Under the pieces are notes generated by a model. The model saw only the letters and a list, made by a program, of their open reading frames with translations, had not been told where the DNA came from and did no database searches. Of a stretch of DNA of 24,968 nt, positions 1 to 5,976 are shown one piece after another. The DNA is taken from positions 1-24,968 of IMG/VR virus record IMGVR_UViG_3300031963_000876; one strand, given 5' to 3'. This DNA is from a virus. Position 1 is the first letter of the stretch. The number at the start of each line of letters is the position of its first letter. Both the position numbers and the translations under genes were made by a program.

Positions 1-682
1 TCTCATCAATAATCTTGTTTCGATCTGCCATACCAAGTGATAAAGCAGTTCGAGCGCCTACTGATGGAGCCCCGTTAATAGATGTAATGCAACCAGAAAG
101 AAGAATGGTGTTTACCTCAGCGGCTGTCTTATCAATATTGTCCATAAGTTTCTTTTGAACAATACCGTTAGGTAGCGCTACGGTTACGGTGCCCTTCTTT
201 GTTTCTACAACCCAGTTTCGGTCATTGACCGCATCCTTTAGTTCCTTTGATGGAACATCAGTTAGCAGGTCAATTACTACCTGTTGTTGCTGGCTGCAAT
301 TACCGCATCTAACTGTCACATTCAGCTCACTGCCAAATGTAATAGTCCTGATGCCTATGAGAATTGCATCTCTGTCGCCGGATAGTAGCTGGTCTAGGTG
401 ATCCCGAGTTACCTCTTCGTTTCCAATTTTAACTAAACCGCGTTCCAGTAAAGCGTTGAGCGCTTTAGCTGTTGACCCGGTTCTTGAAACAATCTCCTCG
501 TCCTCTCCGTTTAGTTCTCTAACTTCAGCGGTGCGAACAACACCGCTTGGGGTTAGGTAACCACCCGGTAAAGTTACTTCGGAGTCGGATGGAGCCCGAG
601 TTGTTACTTCTGCCTCGGGCTCCTCCAGAGCCTTCTTTGCGTATTGATTAACTAGTTCCGCATCAGTAATGATTTCAGTCAC
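1..682 (-). CDS. T4 gp26-like baseplate protein (3' end cut by window edge)
   Basis: The frame is open from a GTG at 682 to the left edge, giving 227 complete codons, so the C-terminus is missing. Visible features are an acidic N-terminal tail, a central GGYLTPSGVVRTAEVREL segment, then SGDRDAILIGIRTITFG at about residues 112-128, then a CxxC pair (VRCGNCSQ). This order, with a 'GDRDA-hydrophobic-R-TFG' stretch followed by a Cys pair, is what I know from the T4 gp26/gp51 baseplate hub assembly family (PF12322), which acts in virion assembly. A GGGAG sequence upstream of the GTG is a fair ribosome site. The place directly downstream of sheath and tube genes fits a baseplate or tail-assembly role. 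Family assignment is from memory of the motif pattern; the exact hub role is inference. Confidence 0.72.
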   Translation of the reverse strand, partial: MTEIITDAELVNQYAKKALEEPEAEVTTRAPSDSEVTLPGGYLTPSGVVRTAEVRELNGEDEEIVSRTGSTAKALNALLERGLVKIGNEEVTRDHLDQLLSGDRDAILIGIRTITFGSELNVTVRCGNCSQQQQVVIDLLTDVPSKELKDAVNDRNWVVETKKGTVTVALPNGIVQKKLMDNIDKTAAEVNTILLSGCITSINGAPSVGARTALSLGMADRNKIIDE

Positions 683-724
683 GGTTTATTACTCCCTATT
701 GTTTGGTTATTACGCTTGTACTAC

Positions 725-1369
725 TTATCCCTTTGCTCCACCTTCGACTGGTGTAAAGCCTGTATCAGTAAAGAATACTGACAAACCTTCGTGCACCAAG
801 CTCATGGATTCAAACAAGATTGCTCCATCGTTAGCATTTAGATCGGTGTAGTTTAATCCACTGATCCAAGCGTTGTGTACTTTGAAGCCCATGCGAGGGA
901 CATTTGCATCTGTAGGTCCAGCGTTTGGATGATCCATAACCCAGATCTTTAGATTGACGCGGAAGGTTTTCTTTTCGGCTAAGCCTACTTTTAGACCATC
1001 ACCAGCAGCCGCAGCAAACAAACCACGCATCCATGTGATTGCTTGGTCGTTTCCGTATAGGACGCCGCGTTGCATTGTGATTGGGCTGAAAGTGGTCATA
1101 CCAGGTACTTGATGTACGGTGGTGTTGTAGCCGCCTTCACGGTATTGAATTGATTGAGTGGTGATGTTAAGACCACTGATATTTGTAAAGCCTCCTGCCC
1201 AGCCTACTGACTTACCAGAAGTGCTAGCTGCCGCATCTGATGACTTAATACGATCATCAAATACAGTTTCTCCGTTACGGCCAACTACTTCGAATTCAAC
1301 ATAGAATCGAAACGAGCGTAACGGATCTGTCGCTAGGGTAGAGAAGCGATTGATTGTTGTGTTTGGCAT
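725..1369 (-). CDS. Tail tube protein (T4 gp19-like)
   Basis: This 214-aa protein is the probable inner tail tube subunit through which DNA passes, and it should polymerise inside the sheath. The N-terminus (NRFSTLATDPLRSFRFYVEF), the middle (GWAGGFTNISGLNITTQSIQYREGG) and HQVPGMTTFSPITMQRG are the classic blocks of the phage T4 gp19 tail-tube family (PF06841). The length is a little above the usual 140-170 aa; the extra residues lie in a Ser/Ala-rich loop near residues 42-55 and toward the C-terminus. It follows the sheath gene by 15 nt with a GGAGATAA ribosome site, the standard sheath-tube order of contractile phages. Confidence is high. Confidence 0.93.
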   Translation of the reverse strand: MPNTTINRFSTLATDPLRSFRFYVEFEVVGRNGETVFDDRIKSSDAAASTSGKSVGWAGGFTNISGLNITTQSIQYREGGYNTTVHQVPGMTTFSPITMQRGVLYGNDQAITWMRGLFAAAAGDGLKVGLAEKKTFRVNLKIWVMDHPNAGPTDANVPRMGFKVHNAWISGLNYTDLNANDGAILFESMSLVHEGLSVFFTDTGFTPVEGGAKG

Positions 1370-1384
1370 GTGTGATTATCTCCT

Positions 1385-2878
1385 TTACGCCACAGTAACG
1401 GTGGTTCCACCGTCAAATTGACCGATCTTGATAACAACAAATTCAGCTGGACGCTGTAGTGCCACACCAACTTCGATATGGACTTCTCCATTATCAATAG
1501 ATGCTTGTGGGTTATTTGTTGCATCAACCTTAACAAAGAACGCCTGTTGCGGGGTCGCTCCACGAAGACCGCCCTGTGACCAGAAGCCTGTTAAGAATCC
1601 GCTGACAGTCGCGTTGATACGACGCCATAGAGCCTCATCGTTTGGCTCAAAGATCGCAAACTCTGTGAGATCTGTGAGTGCCTTACGGAGGTAAATAAGA
1701 GTTCTGCGTACTGGAACATACTTGTCAACATATCCAGTCTTAAGAGTGCGTGAACCCATAACGACAATGCCTGATCCTGGAACATACTTAATTGCGTTAA
1801 CTGGGGCTGCTGCTGAGTTCAAGCTATCTAGCTCTGTATTAGTAAGTGTTGCCACTGAAACTGCTCCAGCAACTCTGGTTTGTAGTCCTGCTGGCGCTTT
1901 GAAGACACCGCGAGAAGCATCAGTAGTTGAATAAATACCTACTAAAGCTGCTCCAGCACCTACGGTTTTTGTTTGACCGCTTGCTCCTCCAACACCAACT
2001 GTTGGGTCAGAGATAACGAGAGGTGGGTAGTAAACCGCGGCGTATGAGGTTGGTGTGTATGTTGCAGCAAGTGTCAAAGCATCTGCCGCAGTAGCACTAG
2101 TTGAGTCAATAACAACAAAGACATCATCTCTGCTTTCAGCGTATGAGATAGCAGCGTTGATAGTAGTTGCAGCGGTTACGCCGGGAACATTGAGAATCAA
2201 AGACTGATTAATTACATCAAATCCAGAGAAGTCTGTAATGTTTCCAACGGTAGATCCGTTAGCACCAGTGCTTAGGGCTTGGTTAGTTACAACAGATGGG
2301 TTTCTATCAGAACCTGTAGTAGCAGATCCTAGATCTGTTGCTGTTACATATACCGAACCAGCATTAATAACTGAAACTGCAAAACGAGTATCTGTAGGGG
2401 TCATGCTTAGATCAGTAAACTTCTCTACAATTTCAGCATCAGTGTTTCCACCGTAATAAACAGTAAGATCAAACTTACCTGTTGTTAGAGAGTTAGAGAT
2501 AGTAATGTTAATGCTGTTACCCCATGTACCCTCGTTTTTAGAATTGAGGCGAAGCGTTGCCAAAGGCGTTCCAGCACGATCGTTGAAAGTACGGACTGCG
2601 GTTGCGGCTCCAGCTCCTACGACACGCTTAACATAAGCGCGGCTTCCTCCGTTTGCGAAGAACATATAAACACCTAGTGGCAAGTTATTGCTTGCGGTGG
2701 TGTTCCATGTTCCAAACAGATTTGTGTACTGGCTCCACGATGTAACCAGTGTTGGTGTAGTAGGTCCACGATCGTTAGTGCCGATGAAAGCACCAACTGA
2801 ATCGGAGTTAGGCCCTACTGTTGATTGAATAGGATTTAGTACTTCTTGTACATAAACCCCAGGGCGTTGAAATGCCAT
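1385..2878 (-). CDS. Contractile tail sheath protein
   Basis: This 497-aa protein is the tail sheath subunit, which contracts to drive the tube into the host. The start MAFQRPGVYVQEV is the typical sheath N-terminal strand that links neighbouring subunits. The C-terminal third carries the conserved core: a VPVRRTLIYLRKAL helix, then EPNDEALWRRINATVSGFL, then a GLRGATPQQAFFVKVD strand and HIEVGVALQRPAEFVVIKI (families PF04984/PF17482). The middle is a Thr/Ala/Val-rich beta domain that varies between phages and is likely exposed. A GGAG site lies 8 nt upstream of the ATG. Its presence makes the particle a myovirus-type virion. Confidence 0.96.
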   Translation of the reverse strand: MAFQRPGVYVQEVLNPIQSTVGPNSDSVGAFIGTNDRGPTTPTLVTSWSQYTNLFGTWNTTASNNLPLGVYMFFANGGSRAYVKRVVGAGAATAVRTFNDRAGTPLATLRLNSKNEGTWGNSINITISNSLTTGKFDLTVYYGGNTDAEIVEKFTDLSMTPTDTRFAVSVINAGSVYVTATDLGSATTGSDRNPSVVTNQALSTGANGSTVGNITDFSGFDVINQSLILNVPGVTAATTINAAISYAESRDDVFVVIDSTSATAADALTLAATYTPTSYAAVYYPPLVISDPTVGVGGASGQTKTVGAGAALVGIYSTTDASRGVFKAPAGLQTRVAGAVSVATLTNTELDSLNSAAAPVNAIKYVPGSGIVVMGSRTLKTGYVDKYVPVRRTLIYLRKALTDLTEFAIFEPNDEALWRRINATVSGFLTGFWSQGGLRGATPQQAFFVKVDATNNPQASIDNGEVHIEVGVALQRPAEFVVIKIGQFDGGTTVTVA

Positions 2879-2916
2879 TAGTTTATCTCCTTAGTTTTAA
2901 ACAGAGTACCCATGTA

Positions 2917-3540
2917 TTAGACCATCTCGTATCCAGTAGGGGGAGTCGTCTTATCCAGAAAGACTTCATCAACAATTGGAGTTGCGGTGACTGCCACATA
3001 AGGTGACATCTCACTTATCACTCTGACTGTTAATGCGTTGCGAAGAATACGACGGGCTCCGCCAGTATCCTCCTCAACTCCGTCTAGTTTTGTATATCCA
3101 TCAAGGAACATACTTCGGTATGCCGTCTCAGTACCTAACTGATTTGGCACAGCTAGCTTGCCGTACTTTGATGGAAACTTTTGTAGTAGTTGAATTAATA
3201 AAGCTCTATCGTGGCGTGGATGGCGCGAGTGTGAAGTAACTTGATACACAATGTCATATGCCACTGGGACATCATAGGTGTAAATCAGCGATCCACTTGC
3301 TGCGATTGTTCCTTGATAGTCTGCGTCAGAGAGGCGACCTTGGATCTGTCGATCATTTGCTGGAACGATATCTAAAAGATCAATGGTGACAAAAGGAAAC
3401 TTTTGGTCACGTATTTCTACATCTGGGTACCCAAACCACACTTGAACAGGTCTTCCCATATTTTTTTCATCAGAGACCGTCATACCAGCTAGGTAGGTTT
3501 TCAAGGCTAGGTCTTCAGCAATAACAAATGGATTAGGCAT
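2917..3540 (-). CDS. Conserved phage protein, candidate tail terminator or neck protein
   Basis: The protein has 207 aa, no signal peptide and no membrane segment. It starts MPNPFVIAEDLALKTYLAGM and has alternating beta-type stretches such as VQVWFGYPDVEIR, FPFVTIDLLDI and YDIVYQVTSHSRHPRHDRALLIQLLQKFP, then RRILRNALTVRVISEM. The fold impression (an N-terminal helix, a Y/F-P-D pair and a helix after a His/Arg-rich turn) resembles tail-terminator or tail-completion proteins, which usually sit just before the sheath gene, as here. I do not recognise a named family with certainty. It overlaps the upstream gene by 8 nt, and AGAGGAGAT lies before its ATG. The role is inferred mainly from position. 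Confidence 0.6.
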   Translation of the reverse strand: MPNPFVIAEDLALKTYLAGMTVSDEKNMGRPVQVWFGYPDVEIRDQKFPFVTIDLLDIVPANDRQIQGRLSDADYQGTIAASGSLIYTYDVPVAYDIVYQVTSHSRHPRHDRALLIQLLQKFPSKYGKLAVPNQLGTETAYRSMFLDGYTKLDGVEEDTGGARRILRNALTVRVISEMSPYVAVTATPIVDEVFLDKTTPPTGYEMV

Positions 3541-3871
3541 ATATCTCCTCTAGGTTAAAGAGGTTGGACGCGACATGATCTTTATAAAACTCTTTAATCA
3601 ACGGCTGGATCTTGTAGATGAAAGATCTCAATACCGAGTTAGGTACCTGCCCAGTTTTTCCGTACTCCAGATCCTGGACTATTTGAGCTACCTCTTCTGG
3701 GTAGTCAATGTAAAGGGAAGCGCCATCAAAGGAAACCGTCAGTTGTTTAATTACTCGAGCCGGCCAGTTAGAGGCTAGGGCTAGGGACTGAAGCTCGTCA
3801 GTCAATACGGGGATTAGGTAGAAGGCAGCGTCAGAGACAGTCGCGTCTACTTCATTTGTTTCTGCGATCAC
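3533..3871 (-). CDS. Hypothetical small neck/tail-completion candidate
   Basis: This 112-aa acidic protein starts at a GTG (3871) inside the end of the preceding 56-aa gene, overlapping it by 20 nt. GGGAAGG upstream could serve as the ribosome site. It contains LIPVLTDELQSLALASNWPARVIKQLTV, then FDGASLYIDYPEEVAQIVQDLEYG, and ends in KIQPLIKEFYKDHVASNLFNLEEIYA, so it looks largely helical with one beta hairpin. No catalytic motif is visible. Its place between the tiny-gene cluster and the putative tail terminator suggests a head-tail joining or chaperone role, but I do not recognise the family. Confidence 0.65.
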   Translation of the reverse strand: MIAETNEVDATVSDAAFYLIPVLTDELQSLALASNWPARVIKQLTVSFDGASLYIDYPEEVAQIVQDLEYGKTGQVPNSVLRSFIYKIQPLIKEFYKDHVASNLFNLEEIYA

Positions 3872-4022
3872 GCTTCAAAGCCTTCCCTACTACATATGCC
3901 CCTAATGCGCCGTAGAAAAGTTTTGTGCTGTCGTCCTTGTCAGGAAGGTTCTTTGCTATCTCTCTAGCAAACAGAACTTGATCAGGCTTATCTACTTTTG
4001 GTTGGTTCGGTAAACCAAACAT
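3852..4022 (-). CDS. Small hypothetical protein (56 aa)
   Basis: This short frame is supported by a strong AAGGAG site 7 nt before ATG 4022 and by its fit between the preceding terminator and the next gene. The product reads MFGLPNQPKV, then DKPDQVLFAREIAKNLPDKDD, then STKLFYGALGAYVVGKALKRDRRNK. The segment LFYGALGAYVVGKAL (about residues 36-50) is hydrophobic enough to be a short amphipathic or membrane-associated helix, followed by a basic tail. It is the first gene after the terminator at 4108-4129 and may open a neck/tail transcription unit. Function unknown. Confidence 0.62.
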   Translation of the reverse strand: MFGLPNQPKVDKPDQVLFAREIAKNLPDKDDSTKLFYGALGAYVVGKALKRDRRNK

Positions 4023-4070
4023 CGCAGTCTCCTTGTGGAGTAGGGCACGTGTACAGCGCAGGGGTAGAAC

Positions 4071-4102
4071 TTTGATTCCCGCATGGAATCAAAAATAGTA
4101 TA
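4071..4102 (-). promoter_or_regulatory. Perfect 9-bp inverted repeat next to a TATACT -10-like hexamer
   Basis: Arms at 4071-4079 and 4085-4093 (TTTGATTCC / GGAATCAAA) are exact complements around a 5-nt loop. On the minus strand a TATACT hexamer (4102 to 4097) lies between the terminator hairpin and this repeat, about 75 nt before the 56-aa gene. I see no convincing -35 box. It may be a promoter with an operator or leader hairpin that restarts transcription after the terminator. This reading is inference; the repeat itself is directly visible. Confidence 0.35.
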
Positions 4103-4107
4103 AAGGC

Positions 4108-4129
4108 AAAAGCCCCCTTTCGGGGGCTT
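4108..4129 (-). terminator. Rho-independent terminator closing the tiny-gene chain
   Basis: On the minus strand AAGCCCCC, loop GAAA and GGGGGCTT form an 8-bp, very GC-rich stem with a tetraloop, followed by TTTTGCC. It starts 4 nt after the TAA of the 86-aa gene at 4134. It should end, or strongly reduce, transcription of the eight small genes upstream. Confidence 0.82.
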
Positions 4130-4133
4130 AGCC

Positions 4134-4394
4134 TTACTTCTTTTCTTTCTTCTTTTCGGCTTTTTCTTCAGCCTTTTCTTTTGCCTTGACCTTCTTGATA
4201 ATCGCATCGTCCTTCTTGCGATCCTCAGCTATGGTCTTTGGCTTCTTCTTTTTGCCGTGGGCTTTGTCCAGTTTTTCGAACATAGCCTTATCGTCCTTGT
4301 CTTTGATGCCGGCTTTTTTCATAAGGCGGGCATCCATCTTTTCGTCCTTAGACTTTGTGTATTTGCCCTTCATGAAGCTAGGGGTCTTGGACAT
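4134..4394 (-). CDS. Lysine-rich charged small protein (86 aa)
   Basis: This is the last gene of the tiny-gene chain. The 86-aa product is dominated by Lys, Glu, Asp and Ala, with MSKTPSFMKGKYTKSKDEKM at the start, KKAGIKDKDDKAMFEKLDKAHGKKKK in the middle and a C-terminal tail of alternating Lys and Glu/Ala (KAKEKAEEKAEKKKEKK). That composition predicts an extended, helical or disordered strongly basic protein, suited to binding nucleic acid or acidic surfaces. The start ATG shares its A with the TGA of the 19-aa peptide upstream (TGATG), and the terminator follows at once. No named family recognised; a DNA-condensing or internal capsid role is only a guess. Confidence 0.72.
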   Translation of the reverse strand: MSKTPSFMKGKYTKSKDEKMDARLMKKAGIKDKDDKAMFEKLDKAHGKKKKPKTIAEDRKKDDAIIKKVKAKEKAEEKAEKKKEKK

Positions 4395-4453
4395 CAGTGC
4401 TTTCCCTTACAAACTTTGCAGGAGCACTTGCAGTTATCTTTCTTGCAGCCCAT
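4394..4453 (-). CDS. Cys-rich micropeptide (19 aa)
   Basis: A 19-codon frame, MGCKKDNCKCSCKVCKGKH, fills exactly the gap between two coupled genes. Its ATG shares the A of the preceding TAA (TAATG) and its TGA shares the A of the next ATG (TGATG). Five Cys residues in CxnCxCxCxxC spacing with Lys between them look like a metallothionein-like or zinc/copper-binding peptide. The length alone would be weak evidence, but stop/start sharing at both ends and the Cys pattern shared with its neighbours support a real gene. Confidence 0.55.
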   Translation of the reverse strand: MGCKKDNCKCSCKVCKGKH

Positions 4454-4581
4454 TATTTTTTACCCTTCTTCTTGTCTTTTACAGGCGCACCCTTCTTTGC
4501 AGCAAACTTCTTGTTCGCCGCTTTGAGGGTCTTCATCCCGTGCTTGTCCTTGGGACGGCCACAACCGCAGGTCGCGCACAT
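4453..4581 (-). CDS. MCATCGC-type lysine-rich small protein (42 aa)
   Basis: The product starts MCATCGCGRPKDKHGMKTLK and continues with Lys/Ala-rich KAANKKFAAKK and a KDKKKGKK tail. The first seven residues are identical to those of the next protein upstream (4581-4742), so the two are probably paralogues or share a cysteine cap. The CxxCxC spacing could bind a metal ion or form a disulfide; the basic tail could contact DNA. Start and stop each overlap the neighbours by one base (TAATG). No family recognised. Confidence 0.68.
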   Translation of the reverse strand: MCATCGCGRPKDKHGMKTLKAANKKFAAKKGAPVKDKKKGKK

Positions 4582-4742
4582 TACTTCTTCTTCTTTGCAC
4601 GAAGAGCAGCGAAGTCTGATCCTTCTAACTTGCCGTTCTTGTTTGTATCAAGTTTCTTTTGCTTAGAAGATAATCCCTTTGTTGCTGCCTTCTTAGCTGG
4701 GGCTTTCTTCTTGTTACCCATGCAACCACATGTAGCGCACAT
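4581..4742 (-). CDS. MCATCGC-type small protein with EF-hand-like loop (53 aa)
   Basis: The product starts MCATCGCMGNKKKAPAKKAA and then has KQKKLDTNKNGKLEGSDFAAL (about residues 28-47), ending in a Lys run. DTNKNGKLEGSD matches the twelve-residue EF-hand calcium loop: acid or amide at positions 1, 3 and 5, Gly at 6, hydrophobic at 8, acids at 9 and 12. Position 12 is Asp where Glu is usual. I recall similar Lys-rich one-loop proteins in environmental phage genomes, often annotated as EF-hand proteins. The N-terminal CxxCxC is shared with the 42-aa neighbour. The ORF is coupled by TAATG on both sides. Confidence 0.7.
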   Translation of the reverse strand: MCATCGCMGNKKKAPAKKAATKGLSSKQKKLDTNKNGKLEGSDFAALRAKKKK

Positions 4743-4888
4743 TACTTCTTACCTGCTTTCTGTTTCTTGGGTTTTGCGACTTTGTTCTTGCCGGATCCTT
4801 CTGGGACACAGTTAGGAACCTTCTTGCCATTTTTCATTTTAAAACCAACTTGGACATAGCCGTCCCAGCATGGACCTTGCTTTGCCAT
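4742..4888 (-). CDS. Small protein with CW-G-Y...VPNCVP motif (48 aa)
   Basis: The product starts MAKQGPCWDGYVQVGFKMKN, continues GKKVPNCVPEGSGKNK and ends in a Lys-rich tail. The pattern Cys-Trp-x-Gly-Tyr ... Lys-x-Lys-x-Gly-Lys-x-Val-Pro-Asn-Cys-Val-Pro is one I remember as a recurrent short motif in environmental phage proteins, sometimes at the ends of larger head proteins; its function is unknown to me. The two Cys could pair or bind metal. AAGGAGAAATA before the ATG is a good ribosome site, and the ATG shares its A with the upstream TAA. Confidence 0.72.
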   Translation of the reverse strand: MAKQGPCWDGYVQVGFKMKNGKKVPNCVPEGSGKNKVAKPKKQKAGKK

Positions 4889-5097
4889 TATTTCTCCTTC
4901 TTATGCGGATTCTTTTTGTGCCAGTCCTTGACGGCTTTGACGCCTTCTTTGACTGTTTTAGATCCACCTTTTTTAGTGAGGTTAATCTTATCCCACTTGC
5001 CAGCCTTTGCCTTGGCTTCGTGGTCTACAACAACATCGCCCTTTTTGTTTTTCTTGACGGTGTGTTTAACCCCAGCAACTTTCAAGGTCTTTGCCAT
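4888..5097 (-). CDS. Lysine-rich small phage protein (69 aa)
   Basis: The product starts MAKTLKVAGVKHTVKKNKKG, followed by DVVVDHEAKAKAGKWDKINLT and KKGGSKTVKEGVKAVKDWHKKNPHKKEK. The block WDKINLTKKGGSKTVKEGVKAVKDWHKKNP resembles a conserved small phage protein type (K-x-INLTKKA-x-A-x-T-x-x-x-GVK-x-VK-x-W/Y-H) that I recall from environmental phages, with no assigned role. It should form a short beta hairpin followed by a basic helix. Coupled by TAATG at both ends. Confidence 0.74.
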   Translation of the reverse strand: MAKTLKVAGVKHTVKKNKKGDVVVDHEAKAKAGKWDKINLTKKGGSKTVKEGVKAVKDWHKKNPHKKEK

Positions 5098-5261
5098 TAC
5101 GAGCTCTTTCTATAGCGGATAGTGGCTTTAGGTTTGCGGATAATTCCGCCAGCTTTTTTTCGGGATTTAGCGCCGCCAGTTTTGTATTTGCTACCAGTCA
5201 AGGCAACATCTACAGACTTCTTTGGGTCCTTTCCCGCGGTTTGACCGATTCTCTTAGGCAT
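5097..5261 (-). CDS. Basic small protein (54 aa)
   Basis: The product starts MPKRIGQTAGKDPKKSVDVA and ends GGIIRKPKATIRYRKSS. It is rich in Lys, Arg and Gly, has no Cys and shows no recognisable family. The pI should be very high. It starts 2 nt after the stop of the DUF6496-like gene, and its own TAA overlaps the next ATG (TAATG). Probably part of the same translationally coupled set. Confidence 0.68.
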   Translation of the reverse strand: MPKRIGQTAGKDPKKSVDVALTGSKYKTGGAKSRKKAGGIIRKPKATIRYRKSS

Positions 5262-5263
5262 AG

Positions 5264-5425
5264 TTATTTCTTCTTTTTCTTAGACATTCCAGCTTCGCTC
5301 ATGGCAATAGCCACAGCTTGCTTCTTTGATTTGACTACAGGACCTTTGCCAGGACCTTTCTTGCCAGACTTCAAGGTTTTATTCTTGAACTCCTTCATTA
5401 CTTTCTGTACTTTATCCTGCGCCAT
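5264..5425 (-). CDS. DUF6496-like small protein (53 aa)
   Basis: This is the first gene of the tiny-gene chain. The order VQKVMKEFKNKTLKSG, then KKGPGKGPVVKSKKQAVAIAMSEAGMSKKK, matches the pattern of the DUF6496 family as I know it (V-x-x-VM-x-EFK ... V-x-x-R/K-K-QA-x-AIA-x-SEAG-x-S). That family is made of short basic proteins of unknown function, common in bacteria and phages. A near-perfect AGGAGG ribosome site (5430-5435) precedes the ATG, the strongest in the chain, suggesting that ribosomes load here and are handed on. Confidence 0.8.
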   Translation of the reverse strand: MAQDKVQKVMKEFKNKTLKSGKKGPGKGPVVKSKKQAVAIAMSEAGMSKKKKK

Positions 5426-5429
5426 GGTT

Positions 5430-5435
5430 CCTCCT
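5430..5435 (-). promoter_or_regulatory. Strong Shine-Dalgarno at the head of the tiny-gene chain
   Basis: AGGAGG on the minus strand lies 4 nt before ATG 5425 and overlaps the TAG stop of the 180-aa gene (5436-5434). It fixes the start of the DUF6496-like gene and is the most complete ribosome site in this stretch. Confidence 0.75.
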
Positions 5436-5976
5436 AGGACTGAGCGTAAGTTGCAAACTGAGCGTCGTTGACCAACTCTTCAGGCATGAGCTGAGCACAC
5501 TTGAGAACAATAATTGTACCGCGGTCAGTGACATAACCTTGGGTCTGTGTCTGGATCGGACGATACAACTGACCCTGCCAAGCCACTCGATACTTGTTAG
5601 CGAAGTTAATCTGTGGTCGGATAAAGCCGCGTTCATCAAAGAAAAGCTCAGGGCTAACTTCTTGTAGATCGTCAATGTTTACAGTGAGCTTGAGGGAGTC
5701 GGATGAGTAGAAGCCTCGTTGGTTAGCTTGATTAACACCATGGGTGATAGATGCGCTAATAACTAGTAGTTCGTAAGGGCCGTCCCATACGCGACCACTG
5801 CCGATTGGCTCAACATCATAGATAGGATCTTTAGTTGAGGAAACATCGTTGTAGATCCACCACTCCGCAGAGGTACCAAAAGGATTAGTTGCATCAACAG
5901 TTATGCCAGTGCCTACTTCGTCAAGTTCCCAGTCAGTAGAGAACCGACCACCCGGCTCAAAGGATCTTTGTGGCAT
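5434..5976 (-). CDS. Hypothetical virion-associated protein (180 aa)
   Basis: The protein has 180 aa and is acidic and aromatic-rich, with no membrane segment. Visible blocks include EWWIYNDVSSTKDPIYDVEP, GRVWDGPYELLVISASITHG, SLKLTVNIDDLQEVSPELFFDERGF and NKYRVAWQGQLYRPIQTQTQGY. The alternating hydrophobic pattern suggests a mainly beta protein, perhaps a neck or head-completion subunit, since it lies between fibre genes and the neck/tail genes and begins in the TAATG of the glycosyltransferase stop. I do not recognise the family. The protein might also be a partner of the tiny basic proteins encoded just after it. Confidence 0.65.
   Translation of the reverse strand: MPQRSFEPGGRFSTDWELDEVGTGITVDATNPFGTSAEWWIYNDVSSTKDPIYDVEPIGSGRVWDGPYELLVISASITHGVNQANQRGFYSSDSLKLTVNIDDLQEVSPELFFDERGFIRPQINFANKYRVAWQGQLYRPIQTQTQGYVTDRGTIIVLKCAQLMPEELVNDAQFATYAQS

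Noticed and set aside
4186-4815. Long plus-strand open frame (209 codons) coding for a very hydrophobic, membrane-like protein
   Set aside because: It is the mirror of the AAG-rich lysine genes on the minus strand: reversed Lys codons read as Leu and Phe. It has no ribosome site and covers well-supported coupled genes.
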